From assembly GCA_020633235.1 (NCBI GenBank), contig JACKEA010000004.1:310001-374000 (forward strand): DNA of 64,000 bases. Direction: 5' to 3'. Every line of letters begins with the position of its first letter. The stretch's first letter is position 1. The position numbers and the translations under genes were made by a program. Below the pieces are notes generated by a model. That model did no database searches. It saw only the letters and a list, made by a program, of their open reading frames with translations, and was not told the origin of the DNA. The stretch comes from Polyangiaceae bacterium (GTDB taxonomy: Bacteria > Myxococcota_A > Polyangia > Polyangiales > Polyangiaceae). Shown piece after piece: positions 17,828 to 26,222 of this stretch.

Positions 17828-18597
17828 TACTTCCTGAGCGCCTGCTCGGTGAACTTTTCGCCGGGCACCTTGGAGTCGAACTTGACCTTTTCGTAGCGAA
17901 GCTCGGTGTACTCACCCGGCTTGGCCGTCACGCGCATCAGGAGCTTGGTGGGAACGCGACGCCCGCCCATTTCCTTCACGTCGGAGAACGTCATCACCCG
18001 TGATGGCTTCGTCTGCTTTGCCTTCTTGAAGTACTCCTGGCGCGTGGGGATGACGTCGTCGCCATCCTGATACAGCGTGAGGACGATGCGATCCCACGAC
18101 ACCGGCGCTTTGGGCGTTGGACGCAGCAGCACTCGGTAATAGCGCGCAGAGCCCTTGGTCCAGGTCTTCTCGAGCGTGGAGCGGTAGTCCTTCTCCAGAT
18201 CCGTCTCCTTCACCAGGTCGTCGTTGGTGAAGTGGCTCCCCATCCAGCTGTCGCCCAACATGCTGCTGCTGAGCACCGTCACGCGATCCGCGCTCGGGTC
18301 GTACAAGGAAAGGCGTCCGCCCACCTTGAGGGTGCCGTGCCCCCGCCAGCGCGCCGGTCCCAGGATCTTCACGAGAGCGCGGTTCTTGGAGCCGTGATCG
18401 TCGGCCCAGTACACCATGCTGTAGCTGCGGTCGAAGCTCTTGGTGTGCACGCGCATCTTCATCAGCGCGGCGGTGGTCTTGCCGCGGAGCACGTGGTCGG
18501 CGCGATGGACGAGGTCGTCGACCTCGCCGGCGCGGGCGGGACTGGAGAAGGCGACGAGGGCGAACAATCCGATCAGGAACGAAGTGAGCCGATGCAT
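17827..18597 (-). CDS. LolA-like outer membrane lipoprotein-sorting protein (COG2834 type)
   Basis: 256 residues from ATG 18597 with a signal peptide (ALVAFSSPARA/GE). The mature sequence follows the COG2834 pattern: VDDLVHRADHVLRG, MKMRVHTKSFDRSYSMVYWA, RALVKILGPARWRGHGTLKV, LYDPSADRVTVLSSSMLGDSWMG, then FTNDDLVKETDLEKDY. These proteins have a LolA-like half-barrel that carries acylated cargo across the periplasm. It is the first gene of the five-gene cassette and overlaps the following permease start by one base, so a dedicated carrier for this transporter is likely. Confidence 0.88.
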   Translation of the reverse strand: MHRLTSFLIGLFALVAFSSPARAGEVDDLVHRADHVLRGKTTAALMKMRVHTKSFDRSYSMVYWADDHGSKNRALVKILGPARWRGHGTLKVGGRLSLYDPSADRVTVLSSSMLGDSWMGSHFTNDDLVKETDLEKDYRSTLEKTWTKGSARYYRVLLRPTPKAPVSWDRIVLTLYQDGDDVIPTRQEYFKKAKQTKPSRVMTFSDVKEMGGRRVPTKLLMRVTAKPGEYTELRYEKVKFDSKVPGEKFTEQALRK

Positions 18598-18613
18598 GGG
18601 AGGAACCTACGTG

Positions 18614-18630
18614 CTCGCGCCGCACCGACA
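18614..18630 (-). repeat. dispersed repeat half-site (copy 4)
   Basis: CTCGCGCCGCACCGACA, between the divergent starts of the LolA-like gene and the AraC gene. A nearly identical inverted copy lies just after the AraC stop (19696-19712), so the regulator gene is bracketed by inverted copies. Confidence 0.55.
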
Positions 18631-18633
18631 TTG

Positions 18634-19695
18634 ATGATCCACGCCAGAAGGGCTGATACTCTGCGCCACGTCGTGGCGAATCCCGTGGGGCCGACAGCGT
18701 GGGCGCGAATGGCAGCGCTATTTCTGGCCTTTGCCGAGCAGCGAGGCGCGCCGGGGGACGCGCTCTTGGCCGGCGCCGGGCTCAGCCGCGCCGCCCTCGC
18801 GGACGTGGACGGCCGCATTCCCCTGGTCGCCCTCTACGAGCTCATCGAGGCGAGCCACGCCGCCCTCGGAGACCCGTGTTTGGGCCTGCATTTCGCAACC
18901 AGCCTGCGGCTCGAGGACCTGGATGCCCTGGGATTCCTGATGATCACCAGTGCCACCTTCGGCGCCGCTCTGGAGCGGATGTTTCGCTACCAACGCATGT
19001 GGGCCGAAGGCGAGCGCTACGAGATACACGTGGACGGCGACCGTGTGCGCGTCACCTACGAGCAGTATGGGCCGCCACGCCTCGCTCACACGCAGATGGT
19101 GCAGATGGCGTTCTGCGACTTCGTGGTGAACGGGACGCGCTTCATCCCCGCACTGGAGTTCGACAGCGTGCGCTTCCGGCACCCGAAGCCGGCGGAGGTG
19201 GACGAGTACGAGCGCGTCTTCGACGTGCCCATCGAGTTCGACTCGCCCTACGACGAAGTGCGTTTCCCTGCGCGCTTGTTGGAGCTGGCGCTGCCCGATG
19301 CGAACGAAGCCCTGTGCACGTTCTTCGACCGCTACACGCGCGACAAGCTGGATCGACTGCCGGGCGACCAGAGTGTCGTCGGCCGGGTGCGCTCGCTCTT
19401 GCGCAAGCTGCTCCCGGAAGGGCAGGTGAAGGTGGAGCACCTGGCGGAGCGCATGCACATGAGCCCGCGAACGCTGCAGCGCCGGCTGGGCGAAGAGGGC
19501 ACTTCGCTCCATGCCGAGCTCGACGAAGTGCGGCGCCAACAAGCGCTCTATTTCCTGCAAGCCGGCGTGGCCATCTCCGAGCTCTCGTGGCTCCTCGGCT
19601 ACTCCGATTCGAGCGCTTTCCATCGTGCATTCAAGCGTTGGACGAGCACTTCACCGGAAGCCTGGCGCAGCAGCCACCGCGCGCTTCCGGGTTGA
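18634..19695 (+). CDS. AraC-family regulator with arabinose-binding-like N-terminal domain
   Basis: 353 residues from ATG 18634; GTG 18673 (VANPVGPTAW) is a good alternative because family members usually start there, and the open frame further upstream overlaps the divergent gene. Residues about 25-215 match the Arabinose_bd domain (PF12625) of OruR/ArgR-like AraC regulators. The C-terminus holds two helix-turn-helix motifs: VEHLAERMHMSPRTLQRRL and ISELSWLLGYSDSSAFHRAF, followed by KRWTSTSPEAWR. It is divergent from the Lol-like cassette with 36-75 bases between starts, so it may control that cassette. The ligand is unknown. Confidence 0.9.
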   Translation: MIHARRADTLRHVVANPVGPTAWARMAALFLAFAEQRGAPGDALLAGAGLSRAALADVDGRIPLVALYELIEASHAALGDPCLGLHFATSLRLEDLDALGFLMITSATFGAALERMFRYQRMWAEGERYEIHVDGDRVRVTYEQYGPPRLAHTQMVQMAFCDFVVNGTRFIPALEFDSVRFRHPKPAEVDEYERVFDVPIEFDSPYDEVRFPARLLELALPDANEALCTFFDRYTRDKLDRLPGDQSVVGRVRSLLRKLLPEGQVKVEHLAERMHMSPRTLQRRLGEEGTSLHAELDEVRRQQALYFLQAGVAISELSWLLGYSDSSAFHRAFKRWTSTSPEAWRSSHRALPG

Positions 19696-19712
19696 TGTTG
19701 GTGCGGCGCGAG
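19696..19712 (+). repeat. dispersed repeat half-site with hairpin (copy 5)
   Basis: TGTTGGTGCGGCGCGAG starts on the base after the AraC stop (TGA 19693-19695). It is followed by CCCCGTCGCGCC, so GGCGCGA and TCGCGCC can pair, as in the copy near 13190. Confidence 0.6.
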
Positions 19713-19735
19713 CCCCGTCGCGCCATGATGCGCAG

Positions 19736-21652
19736 ATGCCGTCGCGGCTGCTCCTGAAAAAGGCCTTGTCGGCGTTGCGGGGCGGCGACGCGGACACGGC
19801 CCTGCGCGCGCTCACCGCGCTGCTGGAGGCGGAGCCCGGAGCGGCCGACGCCTGGCTGCTGCGCGGAACGCTGAAGGCGAAATCGGACCCCACGGAAGCC
19901 GTGGAAGATCTGTGTCGGGGCGTGGAGCTCGGCACCTCCGACACCGAGCTCTTGGCCCGCGCGGCCGCTCTCCTGCTGCGGTTGCGCGAATGGCCGGCGG
20001 CAGAGACGGCGCTCTCCAGCGTGATCGCCAAAACTTCCGGAAGGGCGCGCAGCGCGGCGTTGCGCTCGCTCGCGAGCGTGCAGATGGTGCTCGGTCGTCA
20101 CCACGCGGGGATGGCGAGCTATCGTGAAGCGATCGCCGAAGGCGCATCGTGGGCGGCGGCGGAGCTCGTCGATCACCTGATCGGCGACGGCGACCCGGAG
20201 CTGGCCCTGGACGTCATCGCGGAGGTCGGACCGACTCCGAGCTTGGCTCATCACGAGGCGCGGGCCGCCGCCGCGGCAGAGCGTGAGGAGCAGGCGCGCG
20301 CCGCGGCGCTCGTGTGGGCCGGCTCGGGGGAAGAGCCCGAGCGCACGCTGCAGGCCGCCGAGCTGCTGCTGGTGGTGGGGGACTTCGCGTCCGCCGAACG
20401 CTTGGCGGCGGACCTCCCCCAGAGCAGCGCCCGGGCGAAGCTGCTCCTCGCCGAGCTCGCGAGCTGGCGTGGGCAGACGCAGCGAGCCCGCGCGCTGGCC
20501 GCGGGCAGCGGGGACGCGCAGCGCCTGCTGGCGACGGTCGACGTGCTCGAAGGGAAGCTCGATCGCGCCGAAGCCGAGCTGAATCGCGTTCTGGAGCGAT
20601 CGCCGGATGACGCCGACGCGTTGATCTGGCGCGGCGAGGTCCACCGGCGCCGGGGGCGGCTGGACGCCGCCTGGGACGATCTGCACCGCGGGATCGAGAA
20701 GACGCACGGCTACCCCGTGGGCGCCTACGTCGCCTTCGTGCAGACCAACGCCCAACGCAGTGCTCGGGGAAATCTGGACGAAGACCTGTACCGCGAGCTG
20801 TTCGTGCTCTTGGCCCCCGTGTTCCGCGCCCTCGGCCTGTCTTCGAGCCAACCGAAATCCAGTCGCGAGATCGCCGACCGGCTGCAGCGCGTGCTCGCCG
20901 CGATGCACGGCAACCTGGGACCCCACCCGACGTTCGTGGCAAACGACGCGCTCGAGTCCCTTCGTGCTCCGGTGCACGCGCGCTTCTTGGCGCGCTCGCT
21001 GCAAGAGAGACTGCGGACGCGCAGCGCCGACTGGGTGCTCGAGCAGCTGCGAGGGCTGGCGGACGAACGCCCTCAGGAGTCCACCATCCCGTGTCACGTG
21101 GGTGAGATCGAGCTGTGGCTCGGCAACTACGACGACGCGGAGCGCGCGTTCCTGCGCGCGCTCGAGGTCTCGCGGGAGACGCGCTGGGCGTACGTGGGGC
21201 TGTGCGCCGTGGAGCTCGGCAGGGATCGACCACGGCAGGCCATCGAGTGGTGCGCGCGGGGCGAGAAGCTCGTGATGCCGGGGCGCACGCAGTACGCCTA
21301 CCGCGGGGAAGCGCATCGCCGCCTGGGCAACTCCGAAGCCGCGTACGAGGATCTGACCATCGCTCTGGAGCTGACGCCGTCGCGCATCAGCTCCTGGATC
21401 AACGCTGCGCTCTTGGACGGCGGGCGCGCTGCGCTACGAGAGGCCTTCACGCGCCTCGTGGCCGAAGCGCCGGGCCTGGCTCACGACGCGTGCCAAGAGC
21501 TGGGGACCGAGCGATTTCGCACCGTCAACGACCCAGACCAGACTCGTAGCGTGCTCGAGCATGTCTTGGTGATGATGCGCGGGAACCGATCCAGCGCGTT
21601 CGTGACGTACTTCACCGCGCAGGGCGAGATGCGCTTCGTCCCCCGGCGCTGA
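19736..21652 (+). CDS. large cytoplasmic TPR-repeat protein
   Basis: 638 residues from ATG 19736; the frame is open upstream but only inside the AraC gene. No signal peptide or membrane helix. TPR-like helical pairs run along most of the length (ALRALTALLEAEPGAADAWLLRG near the N-terminus; AELNRVLERSPDDADALIWRGEVHRRRGRLDAAWDDL in the middle; IELWLGNYDDAERAFLRALEVSRETRWAYVGL and AYRGEAHRRLGNSEAAYEDL near the end). The last 60 residues differ and end FTAQGEMRFVPRR. TPR proteins act as protein-binding scaffolds; the partner is unknown. It follows the AraC gene by 40 bases and may be co-transcribed. Confidence 0.85.
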   Translation: MPSRLLLKKALSALRGGDADTALRALTALLEAEPGAADAWLLRGTLKAKSDPTEAVEDLCRGVELGTSDTELLARAAALLLRLREWPAAETALSSVIAKTSGRARSAALRSLASVQMVLGRHHAGMASYREAIAEGASWAAAELVDHLIGDGDPELALDVIAEVGPTPSLAHHEARAAAAAEREEQARAAALVWAGSGEEPERTLQAAELLLVVGDFASAERLAADLPQSSARAKLLLAELASWRGQTQRARALAAGSGDAQRLLATVDVLEGKLDRAEAELNRVLERSPDDADALIWRGEVHRRRGRLDAAWDDLHRGIEKTHGYPVGAYVAFVQTNAQRSARGNLDEDLYRELFVLLAPVFRALGLSSSQPKSSREIADRLQRVLAAMHGNLGPHPTFVANDALESLRAPVHARFLARSLQERLRTRSADWVLEQLRGLADERPQESTIPCHVGEIELWLGNYDDAERAFLRALEVSRETRWAYVGLCAVELGRDRPRQAIEWCARGEKLVMPGRTQYAYRGEAHRRLGNSEAAYEDLTIALELTPSRISSWINAALLDGGRAALREAFTRLVAEAPGLAHDACQELGTERFRTVNDPDQTRSVLEHVLVMMRGNRSSAFVTYFTAQGEMRFVPRR

Positions 21653-21656
21653 GCCG

Positions 21657-23078
21657 TCAGCCCGCTGCCACGTGGGCCGGACCTCGCGACAGGAGACCGT
21701 CCAAGGCTTCGCGCCGGTTCTTCGGCAAGAAGAACAAGAGGTCGCGAATGCGCTCCTCACGGCTCTGGGCCACGAAGCGAACGGCGGAGTCCGTGACCGT
21801 GACCACCTTCAGGCTCGAGAGCTTGCGCAGCGGGCGCGCGAGGGCGTCCACGGGATCCACGCCGAAGGTCCGTCGGAAGAGCGAGCGGTCGAGCACGTCG
21901 CCGTCGCGGAGCAGGAAGGACAGATACGTGAAGACCTCGTCGTCCAGCGTCGTTTCCACGCCCACGTAGCGTTCCTCCGACCCCGGCGAGTCGTACTGCG
22001 CGTGATACAGGAGCTCGCCGAAGATGCGGGAGCGAGCGGAATCCCCGAAGCCGAGCACGTAGAGCGGCGCGTGGGCGTTGGCGGGTGAGTCGCAGTAGAA
22101 CAGCTTGGGGTCGGCCCCGCGAGTGTGGCGTGGCGCGCTGCTGGTCAGCACCACGATGTGCTTGCCGTCCCCGCCGATGCGATAGTCGTACTTCTCCGCG
22201 AGCTCTCGCAGCACGGTGGGAACCAGGCGCTCGAAGGGCTCGAGGAACGCACGAAATTTCGCGTAGTCACCGTCGAAGTGTGCGTCGACGTACTCCTGCG
22301 TGGGAAACAGGAAGTACACCGAGATCTCCGCGGGTGCATGTTGCGCCATGACCTCCTCGATCTCCGCGAGCATCTTCTCCGGCTCCGTCCCGGCGAGGCC
22401 CAAGAGGAAGTCCACGTTGGTGTGGTCGGCGCCGTGGCTCTTCAGCATCTCGAACTGAGCGTCGATGTGAGAGCGCGTCTGGGCTCCGCGGTTGTGCAGG
22501 CGATTGATGCCGACGTCGACGCTCTGAATCCCGAAGGAAAACCGCGAAAATCCATGGCGGGACAGCACTTGGTGGCGCTCCGGCGTCATTACCATGGGGT
22601 CGAACTCGAAGTTCTTCTGCGCTCCGGAATGAAACGAGAGCTCGGAGAACAGCGTGTCGAACAGCCGATCCAGTTGGCTCGGCGACAGCACGCTGGGAGT
22701 CCCGCCGCCCACGAACAGGGCGCCGAACTTCACGCCGCGAAACGCGGGCGCGAACAGCCGGACCTCGGCCTCGATCGACGCCACGAACTCGTCGAGCCCC
22801 GCACGAGAGGCCACGTGCAGCCGCTTGTAGTTGCAGAAATCGCAGATGGATTTGCAGTACGGAACGTGGATGTAGACGTTGAATGCCCCGTTCTCGGGCG
22901 CGCGCTCCATCGCGCTGTGCCAGCGATCCCGGAGCTCGGAGGGCGTGAACCTTCGCGACCGCGATCCCGCGATGTCATGCACCAGCACGCTCGCTTCCGG
23001 ATAGTCCATCGTCGCGACCACCCGAGCGTAGATCTCCCGTTCCAGTCTCAGCCGGGCCAAGTCCGAGCGCGGCGGCAT
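21657..23078 (-). CDS. HemN/HemW-like radical SAM protein
   Basis: 473 residues from ATG 23078. The radical SAM cluster motif is CKSICDFC (Cx3Cx2C) near residues 75-82, preceded by FNVYIHVPYC, which is the HemN/HemW form. LFVGGGTPSVL, FSFGIQSVD and VDFLLGLAGTEPEKM complete the family core. Members are coproporphyrinogen III dehydrogenase-like, haem chaperones (HemW) or methylases. The N-terminal 65 residues and the C-terminal winged-helix region (FFLPKNRREALDGLL) are variable, so the substrate cannot be named. It ends the minus-strand group with the glycosyltransferase (13-base gap) and MinD-like gene. Confidence 0.88.
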   Translation of the reverse strand: MPPRSDLARLRLEREIYARVVATMDYPEASVLVHDIAGSRSRRFTPSELRDRWHSAMERAPENGAFNVYIHVPYCKSICDFCNYKRLHVASRAGLDEFVASIEAEVRLFAPAFRGVKFGALFVGGGTPSVLSPSQLDRLFDTLFSELSFHSGAQKNFEFDPMVMTPERHQVLSRHGFSRFSFGIQSVDVGINRLHNRGAQTRSHIDAQFEMLKSHGADHTNVDFLLGLAGTEPEKMLAEIEEVMAQHAPAEISVYFLFPTQEYVDAHFDGDYAKFRAFLEPFERLVPTVLRELAEKYDYRIGGDGKHIVVLTSSAPRHTRGADPKLFYCDSPANAHAPLYVLGFGDSARSRIFGELLYHAQYDSPGSEERYVGVETTLDDEVFTYLSFLLRDGDVLDRSLFRRTFGVDPVDALARPLRKLSSLKVVTVTDSAVRFVAQSREERIRDLLFFLPKNRREALDGLLSRGPAHVAAG

Positions 23079-23091
23079 TCAAGCGAGCGTA

Positions 23092-24498
23092 TCACGCACG
23101 GCGGGCCATGTCCGGGCGGGGCGCCGGGCGTCGCAGGGCGGCGGCGGCGAGCAGGCACAGTACGGGAGTGACGACCAGGTGGTAGCGGTCGTCGCCGAAG
23201 AAGACGGCATGGGTGAGCACCGTCACGAAGATCAACCCGACCAGGTAGCGCCCCACGGCGCCTTGGCGCGGACGCGCGGGCAGCGGCACCACGGCGAGCA
23301 GGGGGATCGCGACGGCCAGCCAGAAGAACGGGTGCTGCTCGTCCGCGGCGCCCAAGACCCCCAGCGCGAGCACTACCACGAGCGCCGCCATCTGCGGCAG
23401 CCAGGCTCTGAGGTCCGTCTTTCGCGGCCGTACGCGCGCGACGACGCCCAGCGCTGCCGCCACCATCAAGAGGCGATGAAACAGCGACAGGAGCTGCCGC
23501 CCCGCGACGCGGCGATCCTCCGGCCAGGAGTCGGGATCCGCCTCGCGCAAGTACTCGATGGCGAAGGACTCGTGGTCGAAGGTGTGGCCCAGCTTCTTCG
23601 GCATCATGGCGAGCCAGTGGCCGGGGGCAGCCAAGATCGCGTCTCGCCCGACCTTCGCCCAACAGCGATCTTGCTGCACCTGGCCCGTGACGATGGGGCA
23701 GCCGTCCGCGGCGCGCAGGGTCTGAAATCGGCCGCTCTGGGTGAGCGCGCCGATGGCGAGATTCCAGCCACCATTGGTCGACACGAAGGCGCAGCCGTCC
23801 ATCTGCGCGCAGTTCCTCAGCGACCACGGCGTGACCATGACGACCGCGACGGCCGTCGCGAGGGCGCCGGCCGCGAGCTTCCGCGCCGCACCAGCATCCA
23901 TCATCAAGGCCATCAGGGGAGCTGCCAGCAAGCTCGAGGGGCGCACCAGGGTGGCGAGCCCCAAGAGCACTCCGGCGCCGATCACGCCCCGCCACTTGCC
24001 CCGCCACGCCACCAGCGCGAGCGGCGCGGCGACCAGCAGCAGCGCCGCGAGACCCTCGGTCATCACGGCGGCGGAGTACACGATGAGCCCGGGGTGCAGC
24101 GCCACCAACGCTCCGGCGACCTTCGCTCGACGAGGCGACAGATAGTGTCGCGCCAGGCGATAGACGACGACCGCCGTGACGGCCCCGGTGATGGCGTTCA
24201 CCACCGGCGCCACCACCAGCTTGGCCCCGAAAACGCGGTACACCGCGCCCAACAGCGCGCTGTAGCCCACCGGATAGTGACACCACGGCTTCCACACCAG
24301 CTGGCCGTGCACCATCACGTCTTCCGAGTAGCCGAGCCCCTGAGCGATGCGCTCGGCACCGAAGTGATAGTAGTGGCCGTCCCACACCGGCTCCCGCGCC
24401 CAGGCGATGGCCACGAATAGGCGCGGGATCAGCGCGACGACCAGCAGGGCGACGGCGTACCAGAGGTCCGCGCGGTTGTTGTCTCGGGCTCGCGTCAT
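23092..24498 (-). CDS. GT-C (family 39/ArnT-like) membrane glycosyltransferase
   Basis: 468 residues from ATG 24498. About eleven hydrophobic helices. The first extracytoplasmic loop has REPVWDGHYYHFGAERIAQG, whose acidic residue is the usual catalytic-loop Asp of PMT/ArnT/Dol-P-sugar-dependent GT-C enzymes, followed by WCHYPVGYSALLGAVYRV. These use polyprenyl-phosphate sugars to glycosylate proteins or lipids on the outer face of the inner membrane. Donor and acceptor are unknown. 13 bases separate it from the radical SAM gene and 18 from the MinD-like gene. Confidence 0.85.
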   Translation of the reverse strand: MTRARDNNRADLWYAVALLVVALIPRLFVAIAWAREPVWDGHYYHFGAERIAQGLGYSEDVMVHGQLVWKPWCHYPVGYSALLGAVYRVFGAKLVVAPVVNAITGAVTAVVVYRLARHYLSPRRAKVAGALVALHPGLIVYSAAVMTEGLAALLLVAAPLALVAWRGKWRGVIGAGVLLGLATLVRPSSLLAAPLMALMMDAGAARKLAAGALATAVAVVMVTPWSLRNCAQMDGCAFVSTNGGWNLAIGALTQSGRFQTLRAADGCPIVTGQVQQDRCWAKVGRDAILAAPGHWLAMMPKKLGHTFDHESFAIEYLREADPDSWPEDRRVAGRQLLSLFHRLLMVAAALGVVARVRPRKTDLRAWLPQMAALVVVLALGVLGAADEQHPFFWLAVAIPLLAVVPLPARPRQGAVGRYLVGLIFVTVLTHAVFFGDDRYHLVVTPVLCLLAAAALRRPAPRPDMARRA

Positions 24499-24516
24499 CC
24501 GCCGGGTGGAGTGGTG

Positions 24517-26094
24517 TTAGGCCTCCCCCGTGTCGGCACGCCACTGCCGCATGCGGCGGAGGTAGGTCCGGCTCACCTGCGCTTGATCCAGCTTCAGGTA
24601 CTTGGCCACCTGCTGCACGAAACCGCGGGTGTAGACCAACGCCGGGAGGTTCTTGAAGTCTTCGGCTTCGATGGCGCGCAGGTGGGCCGAGCTGATCTTG
24701 GTGTGCTCGGCGATTTCCTCGATCTCGATGCCTTGGGACTCGCGCACCTTGCCCAGCAGGCGACCGGTGAACTCCGTCTCTGCGTTGATCTCCCGCGTGA
24801 GCTCTTGACGCAGCATGGCGCGCTCGGCTTCCAGGGCGGCGTCGGTCTGCTCGCTGCGCTTGGGCTTGTCCTCGCCGTCGTCCGGGAAGACCGAGATGTC
24901 GTAGGCGCGGCGTCGGATGGGATCGAGGAGCGTCTCGTGGGCCTCTTCCACGCGCGCTTGTTCGGTGCGCAGCGCCTCTTCCGTGAGCAGCGAGGTGAGG
25001 GCCAGGCTGCCGGTCTGGTACAGATCCCGCTGGCGCTTGTAGGCACGGCGGACCTCTTCGTCCGTCGCTCCGCGGTGGGTGCCGAGCACGTCGTACAGGT
25101 TCGGATCCGACGACACCAAGGAGATGGGATCGGGCAGCTTGCCGTGCTCCCGGGTAGTGGCCAGGGCCAGGATGCGACGGGCGATCCGCTCGATGTTTCT
25201 CGCGCTCTTGCTGGTGGGGCTGTCGATCAGCAGCGGCCGGCGCCGCACCACCCCGAGCCACACGGAGTCGTCCTGCTCCACGTGGCCCACGTACTCGAAG
25301 CCCACTCCCAGATAGCGAGCGGCCATGTCGCACATCGCAGGGCCCAGGTCGCTGTCGGTCCGCAGCCGGACGCCGTTCACGACCAAGAGCGGGGAAAGGC
25401 GCGCCAGCTCCTGCAGCGCGAGCTCCCCGGCCGCGACGTCGTAGCGGCCGATGGCGCGAGCGAGGTCCTGGGGCGCGGGCAGCGGCGGAAGCTCGCTCTG
25501 GGCGCGCTCCACCAGCCGCATCTTGAAACGATCCTTCACCAAGGTGCGGCGGATGCGCCGTTGGAACACCGCGCGGATGAAGCGAAAGGTGCTCTCCACG
25601 CTGGGCGGCTCCGGCGCCGTGACGCAGATCCCCAGATCCGCGCCCAAGAACAGATCCAACGTGGCCGGCGCAGTACCGGCTCCCAAGTCGAGCACCACCC
25701 AGTCCACGTCGAGCTGGCGCAAGCGGCGGGCCCAACGCGGCTTGCGCCCGGGTCGGATGGGAACCGTGGAGCCGACGCTGTAGAGCTGCGGCAAGAGCAT
25801 CAACCCCGGGACCGGAGTGGGCAGCGGCGTGAGGTCCTCCTCGCCGTCTTCTCCGGTGGGCTTGTACTCGGGTAGATCGATTCCGAGCATGGTGTGGAGC
25901 TCGGCCCCCGCCGGATCCGCGTCCACCACCACCACCGTGCGCCCGAGCTGCGCCAGGTACACCCCGAGGTTCACGGTGAGCACGCTCTTGCCCACGCCGC
26001 CGCGGCCGCCGCCGACGGCGATCACGTGACGCACGTGGCGAGGCGGCGTCGCCAGCCGGTCGGAAGTGGGCGGCAGAGTGTCGCGCTCGGCCAT
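24517..26094 (-). CDS. MinD/FlhG-like ATPase fused to J-like and RodZ-like HTH domains
   Basis: 525 residues from ATG 26094. Residues 22-315 are a deviant-Walker P-loop ATPase: GGGRGGVGKS (28-37), VVVDADPAGAELHTML, and WVVLDLGAG (132-140). Residues about 332-400 read like a DnaJ J-domain (LYDVLGTHRGATDEEVRRAY, then EEAHETLLDPIRRRAYD), but the HPD triad needed to stimulate Hsp70 is missing; the place reads YQTG. Residues about 445-510 form a RodZ-type HTH_25 module (LLGKVRESQGIEIEEIAEHT, YTRGFVQQVAKYLKLD). The combination suggests a polar-localisation or placement factor linking a membrane-cycling ATPase to DNA or protein partners; the exact role is unknown. Confidence 0.88.
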   Translation of the reverse strand: MAERDTLPPTSDRLATPPRHVRHVIAVGGGRGGVGKSVLTVNLGVYLAQLGRTVVVVDADPAGAELHTMLGIDLPEYKPTGEDGEEDLTPLPTPVPGLMLLPQLYSVGSTVPIRPGRKPRWARRLRQLDVDWVVLDLGAGTAPATLDLFLGADLGICVTAPEPPSVESTFRFIRAVFQRRIRRTLVKDRFKMRLVERAQSELPPLPAPQDLARAIGRYDVAAGELALQELARLSPLLVVNGVRLRTDSDLGPAMCDMAARYLGVGFEYVGHVEQDDSVWLGVVRRRPLLIDSPTSKSARNIERIARRILALATTREHGKLPDPISLVSSDPNLYDVLGTHRGATDEEVRRAYKRQRDLYQTGSLALTSLLTEEALRTEQARVEEAHETLLDPIRRRAYDISVFPDDGEDKPKRSEQTDAALEAERAMLRQELTREINAETEFTGRLLGKVRESQGIEIEEIAEHTKISSAHLRAIEAEDFKNLPALVYTRGFVQQVAKYLKLDQAQVSRTYLRRMRQWRADTGEA

Positions 26095-26222
26095 GGGCCC
26101 GGATCTAGAGCATCTTTGTCCGCGCTGTCACAGCACTAGGCGAAAAACTCCTCGTCCTTCCAATCGCAAGGACTCGAATTTCCGTTTGAACTTGTGGGAC
26201 CTGGCACTACGCTCCCCGAGCC

